A stretch of 64,000 bases of DNA from Acidobacteriota bacterium (GCA_013289685.1 JABCZL010000003.1:372001-436000), one strand, 5' to 3'. Counted from the first letter of the stretch, positions 18,049-26,949 are shown. The notes: generated by a model from the letters alone, not told the origin. Translations and numbers: made by a program.

Positions 18049-20448
18049 ATGATCGGCCAGACAATTTCCCACTACCGCATCGTCGAAAAACTAGGCGGCG
18101 GGGGGATGGGCGTGGTCTATAAGGCCGAGGATACCGAGCTCGGCCGCTTCGTCGCTCTGAAATTTCTGCCCGACGAACTGTCGCGCGACCCGCAAGCCTT
18201 GGAACGCTTTCGTCGGGAGGCGCGCGCGGCGTCTGCTCTGAACCATCCCAACATCTGCACCATCTACGAAATCGGTAAGGACAGCGAGCAGTCGTTCATC
18301 GCCATGGAGTATCTGGAAGGCGAGACGCTGAAACATCGCATCGCCGGCAAGCCGATGGAGAGCGAGACCGTGCTGGCGCTCGGCATCGAGATGGCGGACG
18401 CGCTGGCGGCGGCGCACGCCAAGGGCGTGATCCATCGCGACATCAAGCCGGCCAATATTTTTGTGACGGTGCACGGGCATGCCAAGGTTCTCGACTTCGG
18501 ACTGGCGAAGGTTGCCTCAGCCAGCGCGCGAATTCCTGAAAGTGCCGTGATGATGGAAGCCACGGCGGACGCCGGTCCGGCGCAGCTGACTAGCCCCGGA
18601 ACGGCGCTCGGCACGGTCGCCTACATGTCGCCGGAGCAAGTGCGCGGAAAAGAATTGGACGCCCGTACCGACCTTTTCTCCTTTGGCGTGGTGCTCTATG
18701 AAATGGCGACGGGCGCGCTTCCCTTTCGCGGCGACACGTCCGGAGTGGTCTTCGAATCTATTCTGAACCGGGCGCCTGCGGCACCGGCCCGTCTTAATCC
18801 CGAAGTGCACCCCGAGCTGGAACGGATCATTGACAAGGCGCTGGAGAAAGATCGGGACACGCGTTACCAGCACGCGGCGGACATGCTGGCTGACCTCAAG
18901 CGATTGAAGCGCCAAAGCGAGTCGAACCGGGTCGCGGTCGCGCAGGCGGTTCCGCAAGCGAAACTTAGGAGGACCGGTGTGTGGATAGCCGCCGCTGGCC
19001 TTGCCGTCATCGCTGCGGTGGCGGCGTGCGTCTGGTACCTGCGGTCCAGTAGGCCAGCGCAGATCGATTCGGTTGCAGTGCTTCCCTTTGTCAACGTGAG
19101 CGGTGACACCGCTGCGGACTACCTAAGCGACGGCCTGACCGAGTCGCTGATTGCCAACCTGACCCACGTGCCCGATCTGAAAGTGAAATCGCGCAACTCT
19201 GTCTTCCGCTACAAAGGCAAAGATTTGGACGCGCAGAAGGCGGGCAACGAATTGGGCGTGTCGGCGCTGGTGAGCGGGCGCGTCACGCCGCACGGCGAGA
19301 ATGTGGAAGTCAGCGCCGAACTGACCGATGTCCGTGACAATACCGAGCTCTGGGGACAGCGCTACAGCGGCAAGAGCACGGAGATCATTTCCCTCGAGCA
19401 GCAGATTGCCGGCGATCTGGCAGCGAAGTTGCGCTCCGGCATGAGCAACTCCGCGAAGCAACTGGTCACCAGGCAAGGCACGCAGAATCCCGAAGCCTAT
19501 GAATTGTATTTGAAGGGACGCTACGCCTGGAGCAAACGAACCCCGGGGGACATGGAGAAGGCAATTTCCTTTTTCAATCAGGCGTTGGCCAAGGACCCTG
19601 GCTACGCGCTGGCGTATGCGGGTCTGGCCGACGTCTACACGATATACGCAGTCTATGGCGCCCAATCGAGCGAAGTCATTCCCAAATCGAATGCCGCCGC
19701 CCGCAAGGCGCTGGAACTGGATCCGACGCTCGCCCATCTGCATGCGGTTCTTGGCGGCAACTACATGGAGTACGACTGGGATTTTGCCGGAGGCGAAGCC
19801 GAGTACAAGAAGGCGCTGGAACTCGATCCCAATGACGCGACGGCCCATCAATGGCATGGGCAGGATATGGCGTGGATTGGCGGCAGAGAAGAGGAAGCGC
19901 TCGCCGAAATGAATCGTGCCCATCAGTTGGATCCCTTGTCGCCGATCATCACCGAGAGCACGGGGATCGTTCAAAACACCCTACGACGATTCGATGATGC
20001 GATCGCGACCTGCCAAAAATTGGCCACCGAAAACCCAACCTTCGCCCAGTCCCATCGTTGTTTGGTCGATGCTTATTGGGGCAAAGGCATGTATCCGCAG
20101 GTCGTGGAAGAATACAAACTCTTCAGCCAGTTGGACGGAAACCCGAAGGAGGTTGAGTATGCCGCGGCGCTGGACCAGGGATTTCGCGCTGGGGGCTGGA
20201 AGGGCGCTCTCACCAAAGGCATTGAAGTCCGGATGGCGCAGCGGAAGGCCGGCTACTGGCCTGCATATGACATTGCGGATCTCTATGCCGGATTGGGAGA
20301 GAAAGACGAGGTCTTTCGTTGGCTTAACGCCGCTTATGAAGAGCGCGACTACCAGATGGAGGGTTTGCGAACAGACTTCCGGCTCGATCCCGTGCGTTCC
20401 GACCGGCGGTTTGCCGAACTGTTGCGGAAAGTTGGCCTGCCGCAGTGA
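18049..20448 (+). CDS. Receptor-type Ser/Thr protein kinase with TolB-N-like and TPR domains
   Basis: 799 residues. The Hanks-type kinase domain (about 8-285) has the glycine loop LGGGGMGVVYKA, Lys38 in VALKF, the catalytic loop VIHRDIKPANIF and DFGLAK; a SPGTALGTVAYMSPEQV segment is the activation loop. A single membrane helix (about 308-328, GVWIAAAGLAVIAAVAACVW) separates it from an outside region: a domain of about 125 residues beginning SVAVLPFVNVSGD (TolB-N/FlgO-like, as in many acidobacterial kinases) and then at least five TPR units to the C-terminus. The likely role is envelope sensing through the TPR region; ligands are unknown. It sits between tpiA and tRNA-Leu. Confidence 0.93.
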   Translation: MIGQTISHYRIVEKLGGGGMGVVYKAEDTELGRFVALKFLPDELSRDPQALERFRREARAASALNHPNICTIYEIGKDSEQSFIAMEYLEGETLKHRIAGKPMESETVLALGIEMADALAAAHAKGVIHRDIKPANIFVTVHGHAKVLDFGLAKVASASARIPESAVMMEATADAGPAQLTSPGTALGTVAYMSPEQVRGKELDARTDLFSFGVVLYEMATGALPFRGDTSGVVFESILNRAPAAPARLNPEVHPELERIIDKALEKDRDTRYQHAADMLADLKRLKRQSESNRVAVAQAVPQAKLRRTGVWIAAAGLAVIAAVAACVWYLRSSRPAQIDSVAVLPFVNVSGDTAADYLSDGLTESLIANLTHVPDLKVKSRNSVFRYKGKDLDAQKAGNELGVSALVSGRVTPHGENVEVSAELTDVRDNTELWGQRYSGKSTEIISLEQQIAGDLAAKLRSGMSNSAKQLVTRQGTQNPEAYELYLKGRYAWSKRTPGDMEKAISFFNQALAKDPGYALAYAGLADVYTIYAVYGAQSSEVIPKSNAAARKALELDPTLAHLHAVLGGNYMEYDWDFAGGEAEYKKALELDPNDATAHQWHGQDMAWIGGREEEALAEMNRAHQLDPLSPIITESTGIVQNTLRRFDDAIATCQKLATENPTFAQSHRCLVDAYWGKGMYPQVVEEYKLFSQLDGNPKEVEYAAALDQGFRAGGWKGALTKGIEVRMAQRKAGYWPAYDIADLYAGLGEKDEVFRWLNAAYEERDYQMEGLRTDFRLDPVRSDRRFAELLRKVGLPQ

Positions 20449-20464
20449 GGCGCATCTGCTTTGC

Positions 20465-20470
20465 TATAAT
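20465..20470 (+). promoter_or_regulatory. Minus-10 element for tRNA-Leu
   Basis: A perfect TATAAT lies 34 bases before the tRNA. No good minus-35 box is found at 16-18 bases upstream (GCAGTG is the best position), so this is a partial promoter call. Confidence 0.5.
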
Positions 20471-20504
20471 AAAATGCTGCTTGGATGTTGCGCTTCATAA
20501 CTGT

Positions 20505-20589
20505 GCGGAAGTGGTGGAACTGGCAGACACACCATCTTGAGGGGGTGGCGCCGAAAGGCGTGGGGGTTCAAATCCCCCCTTCCGCACCA
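20505..20589 (+). tRNA. tRNA-Leu (anticodon GAG)
   Basis: 85 bases including an encoded CCA. The acceptor stem is GCGGAAG with CTTCCGC; the anticodon stem CCATC/GGTGG encloses loop TTGAGGG with anticodon GAG; there is a long class-II variable arm (CGCC GAAA GGCG); the T-stem GGGGG/CCCCC has loop TTCAAAT. The variable arm and anticodon agree on leucine (CUC and CUU codons). Confidence 0.97.
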
Positions 20590-20673
20590 TGAATTTTGTC
20601 GCGCGGAGCTATTCAATTCCAAGCGGCCGCGACAATCAACGATAGCCCCGAGCGTCAGGAAAAATTCTAATTT

Positions 20674-21006
20674 ATGATTTACCTCGTCACTACCATCCAC
20701 ATCCTGGTCTGTTTCTTCATTATCATCGTTGTGCTGCTGCAAAGCGGCAAGAGCGGCGACATTTCCGCGGCGTTCGGCGGACAAGGCAGCCAGACGGCAT
20801 TCGGTCCGCGCGGCGCCGCCAGCGCGCTTTCCAAGGCCACCACCTGGTCGGCGGTGGCGTTTATGATCACTTCCATCACCTTGTCGGTGTACGCCGCTAA
20901 GCGAAGCGGTCCGACTTCGGTGTTGCAGGGTGTCAAGTCACAAGCGGTAAAGACGCAGCCTGCACCCGCGCAGAAGCCCGCGACTCCGACTACTCCGCAG
21001 AAGTAA
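20674..21006 (+). CDS. secG: Preprotein translocase subunit SecG
   Basis: 110 residues. Two membrane helices (about 3-23 and 52-73) with the typical cytoplasmic loop between them, VVLLQSGKSGDISAAFGGQG, followed by QTAFGPRGAASALSKAT. SecG assists SecYE in protein export. The C-terminal 35 residues are a Pro/Ala/Gln/Lys tail, common in this phylum. Location after tpiA (here separated by the kinase and tRNA) is a frequent arrangement in bacteria. Confidence 0.95.
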   Translation: MIYLVTTIHILVCFFIIIVVLLQSGKSGDISAAFGGQGSQTAFGPRGAASALSKATTWSAVAFMITSITLSVYAAKRSGPTSVLQGVKSQAVKTQPAPAQKPATPTTPQK

Positions 21007-21193
21007 GGGCGCTCTCTCCAGTAGCTGGGCCCGCCGATCTTGCGCTCGACGGTGAAAAATCGCGCTGCCCGCGGCCTTGATCCAATGCGTTCCCGCGCTC
21101 TCTAAAATGTACCGCCGCGGAACTCCCAACAATTGTATTTGCCTGACAGAGGATGTAACATTCCTGTGAGGCACTTTACTCGGAGGTATAGCT

Positions 21194-21502
21194 ATGTCGG
21201 ATCGTGACAGCAATAGTTTCGTTTGGTTCCTGGCTGGGCTGGGATTGGGAGCGCTGGCGGGAGTGCTTTATGCGCCGCGTTCGGGCAGCGAGACGCGCGA
21301 AGTGTTGCGCGCCCGCGCCGAAGAAGGCCGCGACTATGTGCGTAGTAGAGCGCGTGAGGCGCGCGAACAGGCGGCGCAGTGGGCCGACCGTGGCCGCGAC
21401 GTAGTCAACACCCAGAAAGAGCAGTTCCGCGCGGCGTATGAAGCGGGTCGTCAGGCTTATCACGAGGCCACGACCGAGACGGGCGCGCCCAAGGGTTTGT
21501 AG
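21194..21502 (+). CDS. YtxH-domain protein
   Basis: 102 residues. A short membrane segment (FVWFLAGLGLGALAGVLYAP) with the YtxH signature GxGxGAxxGVLxAP is followed by a highly charged, Arg/Glu/Ala-rich helix that could be a coiled coil. YtxH proteins are small general-stress or envelope proteins of unknown mechanism. GGAGG lies nine bases before the ATG. The next gene begins 41 bases downstream and also encodes a membrane-anchored helical protein, so the two are likely co-expressed. Confidence 0.85.
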   Translation: MSDRDSNSFVWFLAGLGLGALAGVLYAPRSGSETREVLRARAEEGRDYVRSRAREAREQAAQWADRGRDVVNTQKEQFRAAYEAGRQAYHEATTETGAPKGL

Positions 21503-21542
21503 GCTCTGCCGCGCCGGTTGGCGCCGGGCGGAGGCAACGTCT

Positions 21543-22061
21543 ATGGACAAGATCACGGTGTTCGTCGCGCTAACCGGCATTGCGATCCTGCTGCAAGCCG
21601 GCATCCTGCTGGGCATGTATCTGGCCATACGCCAGATCGGCGCGCAGATGGAAGCCATAGCGACCGAAGTAAAAGCAAAAGTCGTGCCCACGGTCGAGCA
21701 GGCAGAGGCGATGCTGACGGAAATCAATCCCAAGCTGCAGGTGATCGCCGAGAACCTGCAGGCCTCGACCACGGCGTTGCGCGACCAGGTGCAACGCGTG
21801 GATGCGACCGTCAAAGATGCGGTGGACCGCGGCCACCTGCAGATCATCCGCGCCGACGAACTGCTCACCCGAACCCTCGATCGCGTGGAGCAGACCTCCG
21901 ACATGGTTCACCAGACCGTGATCTCGCCGGTTCGCCAGCTTTCCGCGTTGATGCAGGGAGTCACGGTTGGCCTGGAGTTTTTGTTTGGAGGACGCGGACG
22001 CCGCAACGGCGGCAGCCGCGAGGAACGGCGTCCGGTGCCGCAGGATGAGATGTTCATTTGA
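21543..22061 (+). CDS. Membrane-anchored helical protein, DUF948-like
   Basis: 172 residues from ATG 21543 (MDKITVFVALTGIAILLQAG); a longer open frame reads back through ytxH and is not used. One N-terminal membrane helix, then about 110 residues of amphipathic helix (IGAQMEAIATEVKAKVVPTV onward) and an Arg/Gly-rich tail ending DEMFI. This is the plan of DUF948 proteins, frequent partners of YtxH proteins in stress operons. Molecular function is unknown. Confidence 0.8.
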   Translation: MDKITVFVALTGIAILLQAGILLGMYLAIRQIGAQMEAIATEVKAKVVPTVEQAEAMLTEINPKLQVIAENLQASTTALRDQVQRVDATVKDAVDRGHLQIIRADELLTRTLDRVEQTSDMVHQTVISPVRQLSALMQGVTVGLEFLFGGRGRRNGGSREERRPVPQDEMFI

Positions 22062-22065
22062 AAGG

Positions 22066-22154
22066 CATTGCTGATTGCTGATTTTTGATTGCTGACTGCA
22101 AGGCGCGTAGGCGACGGGTTTCACTCAACAATCAGAAATCAACAATCAGCAATT
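22066..22154. repeat. Heptad hairpin H2
   Basis: Left arm from 22066, words CATTGCT, GATTGCT, GATTTTT, GATTGCT, GACTGCA; right arm from 22127, words AACAATC, AGAAATC, AACAATC, AGCAATT; about 26 bases between them. Both arms have period 7 and are complementary. It starts five bases after the upstream stop codon. Confidence 0.7.
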
Positions 22155-22192
22155 GATTCGTTTGCCGCCCCTTCTCATCTTCCGTTTCTCCC

Positions 22193-22624
22193 ATGCGTTA
22201 TCTGGTTCGAGCCCGCGTGAAACCCGGTCGTGAGGCCGATCTGTTCAAGGCCATCGAACAGGACACTCTGGGCCAGGGATCGGTCGCCGAAGGCGAGTAC
22301 CTGCGAAACATGCAGGAGGCGCGGCTGTGCGCGGACGAGACCGCGCGCTGGGTGGAAGTCTGCTACTGTCCCACGCCGTTGCAGGAAGAGAAACCGTACT
22401 GGGAACAATATTTCGACTTGACACGCGTGCAGGACGCCCACGACCGCCGCAAATGCCGCGACGAGAACGGGACGGAACCCTGGTCCTGTGGCGGTTGCGA
22501 CTGCACGGCGCGGTTGGAAGAAAAACTGAAAGCGTCGGGCAGATCTTTTCTCGACGAACTGCGTAGAGACGTTGCCGGCAACGTCTCTCTCACCAAGATT
22601 TCGAACGCCGCCGGCAAGACGTAG
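22193..22624 (+). CDS. Cys-rich conserved protein with repeat-derived C-terminus
   Basis: 143 residues. The first 118 look like a genuine globular protein: an N-terminal ferredoxin-like strand-helix (MRYLVRARVKPGREADLFKA), then EVCYCPTPLQEEKPYWEQYF and a Cys cluster in RRKC and SCGGCDC, six Cys in about 55 residues, suggesting a metal site. I recognise no named family. From about residue 123 on (LRRDVAGNVSL to the end) the sequence is encoded by two GAGACGT palindromes, and the stop codon lies inside the second, so the tail is recent. Confidence 0.75.
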   Translation: MRYLVRARVKPGREADLFKAIEQDTLGQGSVAEGEYLRNMQEARLCADETARWVEVCYCPTPLQEEKPYWEQYFDLTRVQDAHDRRKCRDENGTEPWSCGGCDCTARLEEKLKASGRSFLDELRRDVAGNVSLTKISNAAGKT

Positions 22625-22636
22625 CAAGCTACGTCT
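22565..22636. repeat. Two GAGACGTTGC palindromes
   Basis: The first, 22565-22588, is a perfect 24-base palindrome with arms AGAGACGTTGCC and GGCAACGTCTCT. The second, 22617-22636, is AGACGTAGC, AA, GCTACGTCT. A third copy is at 27019-27042. The first two cover the 3' end of the gene at 22193. Confidence 0.75.
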
Positions 22637-22653
22637 CTACGAATGGATGCATT

Positions 22654-23757
22654 TCACCCCAGCTGCGGCAGGGTTGATGCCAGTTGCTTCAAGTCCTGCG
22701 CCACTTCCCTCAAATTGAAGACCAGCGCCCAGAAGGGCAGCATGCGGTCGAGCGCAAAAGGAGTTGTCGCGCGCTGCTCGCGGAGCTTGGCCAGGTCGGC
22801 ATCGAGTGCGCTGATCGTCGCGTCGAGTTCGGCTGAGTTCAAAACCTCCCCAGGTTTGCGTACAGCTTCTCCCAGCAGAGCGAACATCTGCGCACTTTTC
22901 TCGACGAGCGCGGGCAGCGACGGCACCAGCCCAGGCGGCAACTGCGCGTGGACGTAAAGCGAGCTGTCTTCGGCCATGGCGGTCAGGCGCCGTCGGACCT
23001 GATCGGCCTCGTCGACGAATGCCAGGTATGCACCCTCGTTGAACCGCGAAAAGGCCAGCTCGCTCTTGGCTTCGTCCATCTGCTGGGTGATGCCGCGCCG
23101 CAGTTCGTGTAACTGGCGATCGAGTTCGCGAACCTGCTGCTCGTTGTCGATTCCCTGCAAAGCGGCGGCGGCGACCGCGCGGTAGAGTGCGCCAGCGCCA
23201 TCCAGAATGCTGGCAATCTTGCAACGCAAGCCGACGCGGGCGTGGACGGGCCAGATCAACGCACCTACGCCGAAAGCGACGAAGGCTCCCAAAATCGTGT
23301 AGAGCACGCGAAGCCATGCCATGTGCCACGGCTCGCCTTGGCCGCTGAAGACCAGGATCAGTGCCGCGGTGAACCCGGCGGCGGTGAAACTGGGATGCAG
23401 CGAGGTCAGATAGCCAAAAAAAGTTGCCAGCAAGAACAGCGCAATGCCTGCACCGGCGGGCGTGTCACCCAGCATCGGCATGAGCAGAGCCGCGGCCAGC
23501 GCTCCGCAAGTCGAGCCGATCGTGCGATACAACGCCGCTTTCCACGACGCGCCGAGATTGGCCTGCGTCACTACCAGCGCGGCGAAGACCGCCCAATATC
23601 CCTGAGGCAGATGAAATCCGGCGTAGATGGCGTAGGTGATGGTGCCCGCCAACCCGGTCTTGATTCCCTGCTTGAGTGGGCCGGATTGCTGACTCCAGAA
23701 GGATGGCGGCGCGGTCGGATTCTGAGGAATAGGCAGTGAAGGATTTGCAGATGCCAT
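22654..23757 (-). CDS. FUSC-family transporter, aromatic-acid-exporter-like
   Basis: 367 residues. Five or six membrane helices in the first 190 residues (YAIYAGFHLPQGYWAVFAAL, LGASWKAALYRTIGSTCGAL, GIALFLLATFFGYLTSLHPS and others) carry the fusaric-acid-resistance pattern YWAVFAALVVTQANLGASW with a following R-x-x-G-x-x-G element. A long cytoplasmic helical domain follows (about 195-360). Family members export aromatic acids, but with only a half-length permease and no neighbouring HlyD-type partner the substrate cannot be inferred. Confidence 0.85.
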   Translation of the reverse strand: MASANPSLPIPQNPTAPPSFWSQQSGPLKQGIKTGLAGTITYAIYAGFHLPQGYWAVFAALVVTQANLGASWKAALYRTIGSTCGALAAALLMPMLGDTPAGAGIALFLLATFFGYLTSLHPSFTAAGFTAALILVFSGQGEPWHMAWLRVLYTILGAFVAFGVGALIWPVHARVGLRCKIASILDGAGALYRAVAAAALQGIDNEQQVRELDRQLHELRRGITQQMDEAKSELAFSRFNEGAYLAFVDEADQVRRRLTAMAEDSSLYVHAQLPPGLVPSLPALVEKSAQMFALLGEAVRKPGEVLNSAELDATISALDADLAKLREQRATTPFALDRMLPFWALVFNLREVAQDLKQLASTLPQLG

Positions 23758-23830
23758 GCGGGGGATTATATTCGGATGGGACGAAATGGCCTGCGAGGCT
23801 TCTAGGTTTTGGCAGAGACCAACCGTGCTC

Positions 23831-24553
23831 TCAGGGCGACTTGTGGACTAGTTCAGGATGATTAGTCGAGACCCAGCAGGAGCGTGGATTTCGAACACAT
23901 TTATCATCAGCCTCCCGAAGCCAAGGTCCCTGATCGGATCCGAGTAAATGCTTCACTTCGATTTGATTGAAACGTTTCAAAACGCGATGGTTCCCAACGT
24001 CCAGTACGAATCCTGTGAACGTGCCAAAGCTGTCGCAGTTCGAGTGATCGATTATCTGGGTTGCCAACAGCAATGTCTTTGACCCATCTAACCATTTCAG
24101 CGCCACGACATTGGGCGATTCCGCCCAGTCGCACCGCACTGGGTGCCCGAATGCTCGTTCAAGAAGCAGCGTGAGCGGCACCCGCCGCAGTCGACCAAAA
24201 TCGATATAAAACACGTCCGTGTGATACAGGCCGTTTGCGCCCTCTGAACTTCCGGTAACCGCAAAGGCTCTTGAATCTCCACTCCAGAGCACTTGCGCAT
24301 TGAGGCCAAAGTGTATCGTGGTGCGGAGTATTCCATTCGGGGTCAGGATTTTCACTTCGGAGGGAAAATCGTCGGCGTTCTCGTCAATTAAACGAATAGA
24401 GACGGTGTTTCGACCATCAGGAGAAACGGCAGAGCCCCCTAAATAGATATATGTGGCGCGGTTGGTAAAGAAGGGTGACCCTTGGGAGGAGTCCTGAGCA
24501 CAAACAGCGCAAGTAATGAGCGCGACGATCCCCGGCAATAAGCCTTTCCTCAT
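23831..24553 (-). CDS. Exported protein of unknown function
   Basis: 240 residues. A signal peptide (MRKGLLPGIVALITCAVCAQ) precedes a beta-rich domain with GGSAVSPDGRNTVSIRLID, LWSGDSRAFAVTGSSEGANG and VVALKWLDGSKTLLLATQ, each resembling one blade of a TolB/WD-type beta-propeller. Three or four blades would fit. No enzymatic motif. Its stop is about 70 bases from the FUSC gene start, same strand, so co-transcription is possible. Function not assigned. Confidence 0.7.
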   Translation of the reverse strand: MRKGLLPGIVALITCAVCAQDSSQGSPFFTNRATYIYLGGSAVSPDGRNTVSIRLIDENADDFPSEVKILTPNGILRTTIHFGLNAQVLWSGDSRAFAVTGSSEGANGLYHTDVFYIDFGRLRRVPLTLLLERAFGHPVRCDWAESPNVVALKWLDGSKTLLLATQIIDHSNCDSFGTFTGFVLDVGNHRVLKRFNQIEVKHLLGSDQGPWLREADDKCVRNPRSCWVSTNHPELVHKSP

Positions 24554-24593
24554 GGCACTTTATAGAAACAGAATTCTATCGCAGGCATGGTAC

Positions 24594-25706
24594 CTACGCG
24601 ATCCAGCCGCCGCCGACCACAACGTCACCGTCGTAGAAAACCGCGGCCTGCCCTGGGGTGATGGCGCGCTGCGGCTCGTCGAAGGTGGCGAGGATTTCGT
24701 CGTCGCCCACCCGCTCGATGATCGCGGGCGCGGGCGCGTGGCGATGGCGAATCTTGATCGCCACGCGCATCGGCTCACGCAAATCGTCGACGGCGATCAG
24801 GTTCACCCGGCGGGCTCGCAGAGTGCGCGAATAGAGATGCTCCTCCCCGCCCACGATGACCTGCTTGTTCGCGCCGCTGATCTGTATCACGTAGAGCGGC
24901 GATCCGGTGGCGACGCCGAGTCCCTTGCGCTGGCCGACGGTGAAGTTGTGAATGCCAGAATGCTCTCCGATGACTTCGCCGTTCGTGGTGACAAGGTCGC
25001 CGGCAGTGTCGGGCAGGCCCTCGCCCTGCTCGGCGAGATACGCGTCGATGAAGCGCTTGTAGTCGCCGCCGGGGACGAAGCAAATTTCCTGCGAGTCGGG
25101 CTTCTCGGCGAGCGCCAGTCCGTGATGGCGAGCCCGTTCGCGGACTTCGGGCTTGGTCATATCTCCGAGCGGGAAGATGGTGCGGCTGAGCTGCTCCTGG
25201 GTCAGGCCGAAGAGAAAATATGTTTGATCCTTGCTCGAGTCGGCGGGACGCTTGAGCAGCCACCGGCGGCGCGCTTCGTCAAAGGCCGCGCGAGCATAGT
25301 GTCCAGTAGCCACTCGGGAAGCGCCAATCTGCTGGGCCACAATCAATAGCTGGTCAAACTTCAAGTGATTGTTGCAGAGGCTGCAGGGGATCGGCGTGCG
25401 ACCCGAAACGTACTCCTCGACAAACGGACGAATCACATCGCGCTCAAAGCGCTCCTCATGATTGACCACGTAATACGGGATGCCAATCTGCTGCGCCACT
25501 CGGCGCGCGTCGTAGACGTCGTCGAGCGAGCAGCAGCGTCCCTGCACGGACTCGGGCATGCCCTCCTTGCCCGCGAGGCGGCGCTGGTTCCAGAGCTGCA
25601 TGGTGAGGCCGATGACGGTGTGTCCGTCGGCGCGCAGCATGGCCGCGACGGTGGAAGAATCCACACCGCCTGACATCGCTACGGCAATAGTTTCGGTAGT
25701 TGGCAT
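24594..25706 (-). CDS. mnmA: tRNA-specific 2-thiouridylase MnmA
   Basis: 370 residues. It thiolates U34 of tRNAs for Lys, Glu and Gln, using ATP and sulfur relayed from a cysteine desulfurase. The PP-loop is AVAMSGGVDSSTVAAML at the N-terminus. The nucleophile Cys is in PIPCSLCNNHLKF, the partner Cys in SQEICFVPGGDY, and GQRKGLGVATGSPLYV follows. The C-terminal beta-barrel domain is complete. The desulfurase gene lies directly upstream on the same strand, 76 bases away, a fitting pair. Confidence 0.96.
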   Translation of the reverse strand: MPTTETIAVAMSGGVDSSTVAAMLRADGHTVIGLTMQLWNQRRLAGKEGMPESVQGRCCSLDDVYDARRVAQQIGIPYYVVNHEERFERDVIRPFVEEYVSGRTPIPCSLCNNHLKFDQLLIVAQQIGASRVATGHYARAAFDEARRRWLLKRPADSSKDQTYFLFGLTQEQLSRTIFPLGDMTKPEVRERARHHGLALAEKPDSQEICFVPGGDYKRFIDAYLAEQGEGLPDTAGDLVTTNGEVIGEHSGIHNFTVGQRKGLGVATGSPLYVIQISGANKQVIVGGEEHLYSRTLRARRVNLIAVDDLREPMRVAIKIRHRHAPAPAIIERVGDDEILATFDEPQRAITPGQAAVFYDGDVVVGGGWIA

Positions 25707-25714
25707 AAAACACT

Positions 25715-25799
25715 TTTGGCTCTTGGCCTTTAGCTCTTGGCTTGGAGCCCTTTGACGAACGCCCTAAGCCAAGAGCCAAAGGCTAAGAGCTAAGAGCGG
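25715..25799. repeat. Heptad hairpin H3
   Basis: Left arm from 25715: TTTGGCT, CTTGGCC, TTTAGCT, CTTGGCT, TGGAGCC. Right arm from 25765: TAAGCCA, AGAGCCA, AAGGCTA, AGAGCTA, AGAGCGG. Arms are complementary with a 15-base centre. The right arm overlaps the 3' end of the desulfurase gene and supplies its last codons and stop. Confidence 0.72.
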
Positions 25800-26949
25800 T
25801 TTTCCCATACGACGGCGACAACTCCCGCAGGCGCGCCACTGTCTCGGGTACAAGCGCCAGAGCGATATCGATATCGTCATCGACTGTCTGCTTGCCCAGG
25901 CTGAAGCGGATGCTTGCCCGCGCCTGATCATTGCGCAGTCCCATGGCCAACAGCACATGCGATGGCTCAATCGCGCCGGAGGAACAGGCTGCGCCCGTCG
26001 ACACTGCGACACCCTTCAAATCGAGGGCAATCACCATCGCCTCACCGTCGATGTGATCGAAGTGAATATTGGTAGTGTTGGGGACGCGCGGCGCGCCGTC
26101 GCCATTCACTCCCGCTTCTTCGACCTGCGCCAGGATTCCTTGCTGCAGACGGTCGCGCATCGCAGCCGCCTTCTTGTCGTCACCGCGATCGAGCGCTTCT
26201 TTCGCCAGTTGGGCCGCCTTGCCCAGACCAACAATTCCGGGGACATTCTCCGTGCCGGCGCGGCGCGAACGCTCGTGTCGGCCCCCGTAAAACAGCGGCT
26301 GCAGGCGAGTTCCCTTCCGGACATACAACGCGCCGACTCCCTGGGGCGCGTGAATCTTGTGGCCGGAAATGGTGAGGGCATGGCAGCCGATTCGCTTCAC
26401 ATCCAACGCGACTTTGGCCGCAGCCTGCACAGCGTCGGTGTGGAAACAAACGCCGGCCTCGGCCGCGATGCGACCGATTTCCTCGACTGGCTGCAGAACT
26501 CCAGTCTCGTTGTTCGCCATCATGACGGAGATCAGCTTCGTGTTCGGGCGCAGCGCGCGGCGCACATCGCCGGGATCGACCAGGCTTCGGCCGTCCACTG
26601 GCAGGATCGTCACCTCTACGCCAATCTCTTCCAGATGCTTGCAAGCCAGCAGCACGGCGTGATGCTCGATGCTCGACGTGATGACATGATCGCCCGCACT
26701 AACTAAACCGGCAATGGCGAGATTATCGGCTTCAGTGCCGCCGCTGGTGAAAACGATTTCCGACGCGCGGCAGCCGAGCAACGCGGCGACTGATGCACGC
26801 GCATCTTCGACAGCAGCGCGGGTCTGCTGCCCGTGATGGTGGATGGACGAAGCGTTGCCGAACTGGTCGCCGAAATACGGGCGCATGGCCTCGAACACCT
26901 CGGGCAGGACCGGGGTGGTGGCGTTATTGTCGAGGTAAATGCGATGCAT
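25783..26949 (-). CDS. Cysteine desulfurase, NifS/IscS family
   Basis: 388 residues. A PLP enzyme that takes sulfur from cysteine for Fe-S clusters and tRNA thiolation. The start MHRIYLDNNATTPVLPEV is typical; SSIHHHGQQTR is near residue 40; the PLP lysine is in ISGHKIHAPQGVGALYV; and the mobile-loop cysteine is in STGAACSSGAIEPSHVL. The position of mnmA just downstream suggests that tRNA thiolation is one of its jobs. The final residues KTALSS and the stop are encoded by heptad words of the H3 hairpin, so the original C-terminus may have been altered. Confidence 0.95.
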   Translation of the reverse strand: MHRIYLDNNATTPVLPEVFEAMRPYFGDQFGNASSIHHHGQQTRAAVEDARASVAALLGCRASEIVFTSGGTEADNLAIAGLVSAGDHVITSSIEHHAVLLACKHLEEIGVEVTILPVDGRSLVDPGDVRRALRPNTKLISVMMANNETGVLQPVEEIGRIAAEAGVCFHTDAVQAAAKVALDVKRIGCHALTISGHKIHAPQGVGALYVRKGTRLQPLFYGGRHERSRRAGTENVPGIVGLGKAAQLAKEALDRGDDKKAAAMRDRLQQGILAQVEEAGVNGDGAPRVPNTTNIHFDHIDGEAMVIALDLKGVAVSTGAACSSGAIEPSHVLLAMGLRNDQARASIRFSLGKQTVDDDIDIALALVPETVARLRELSPSYGKTALSS

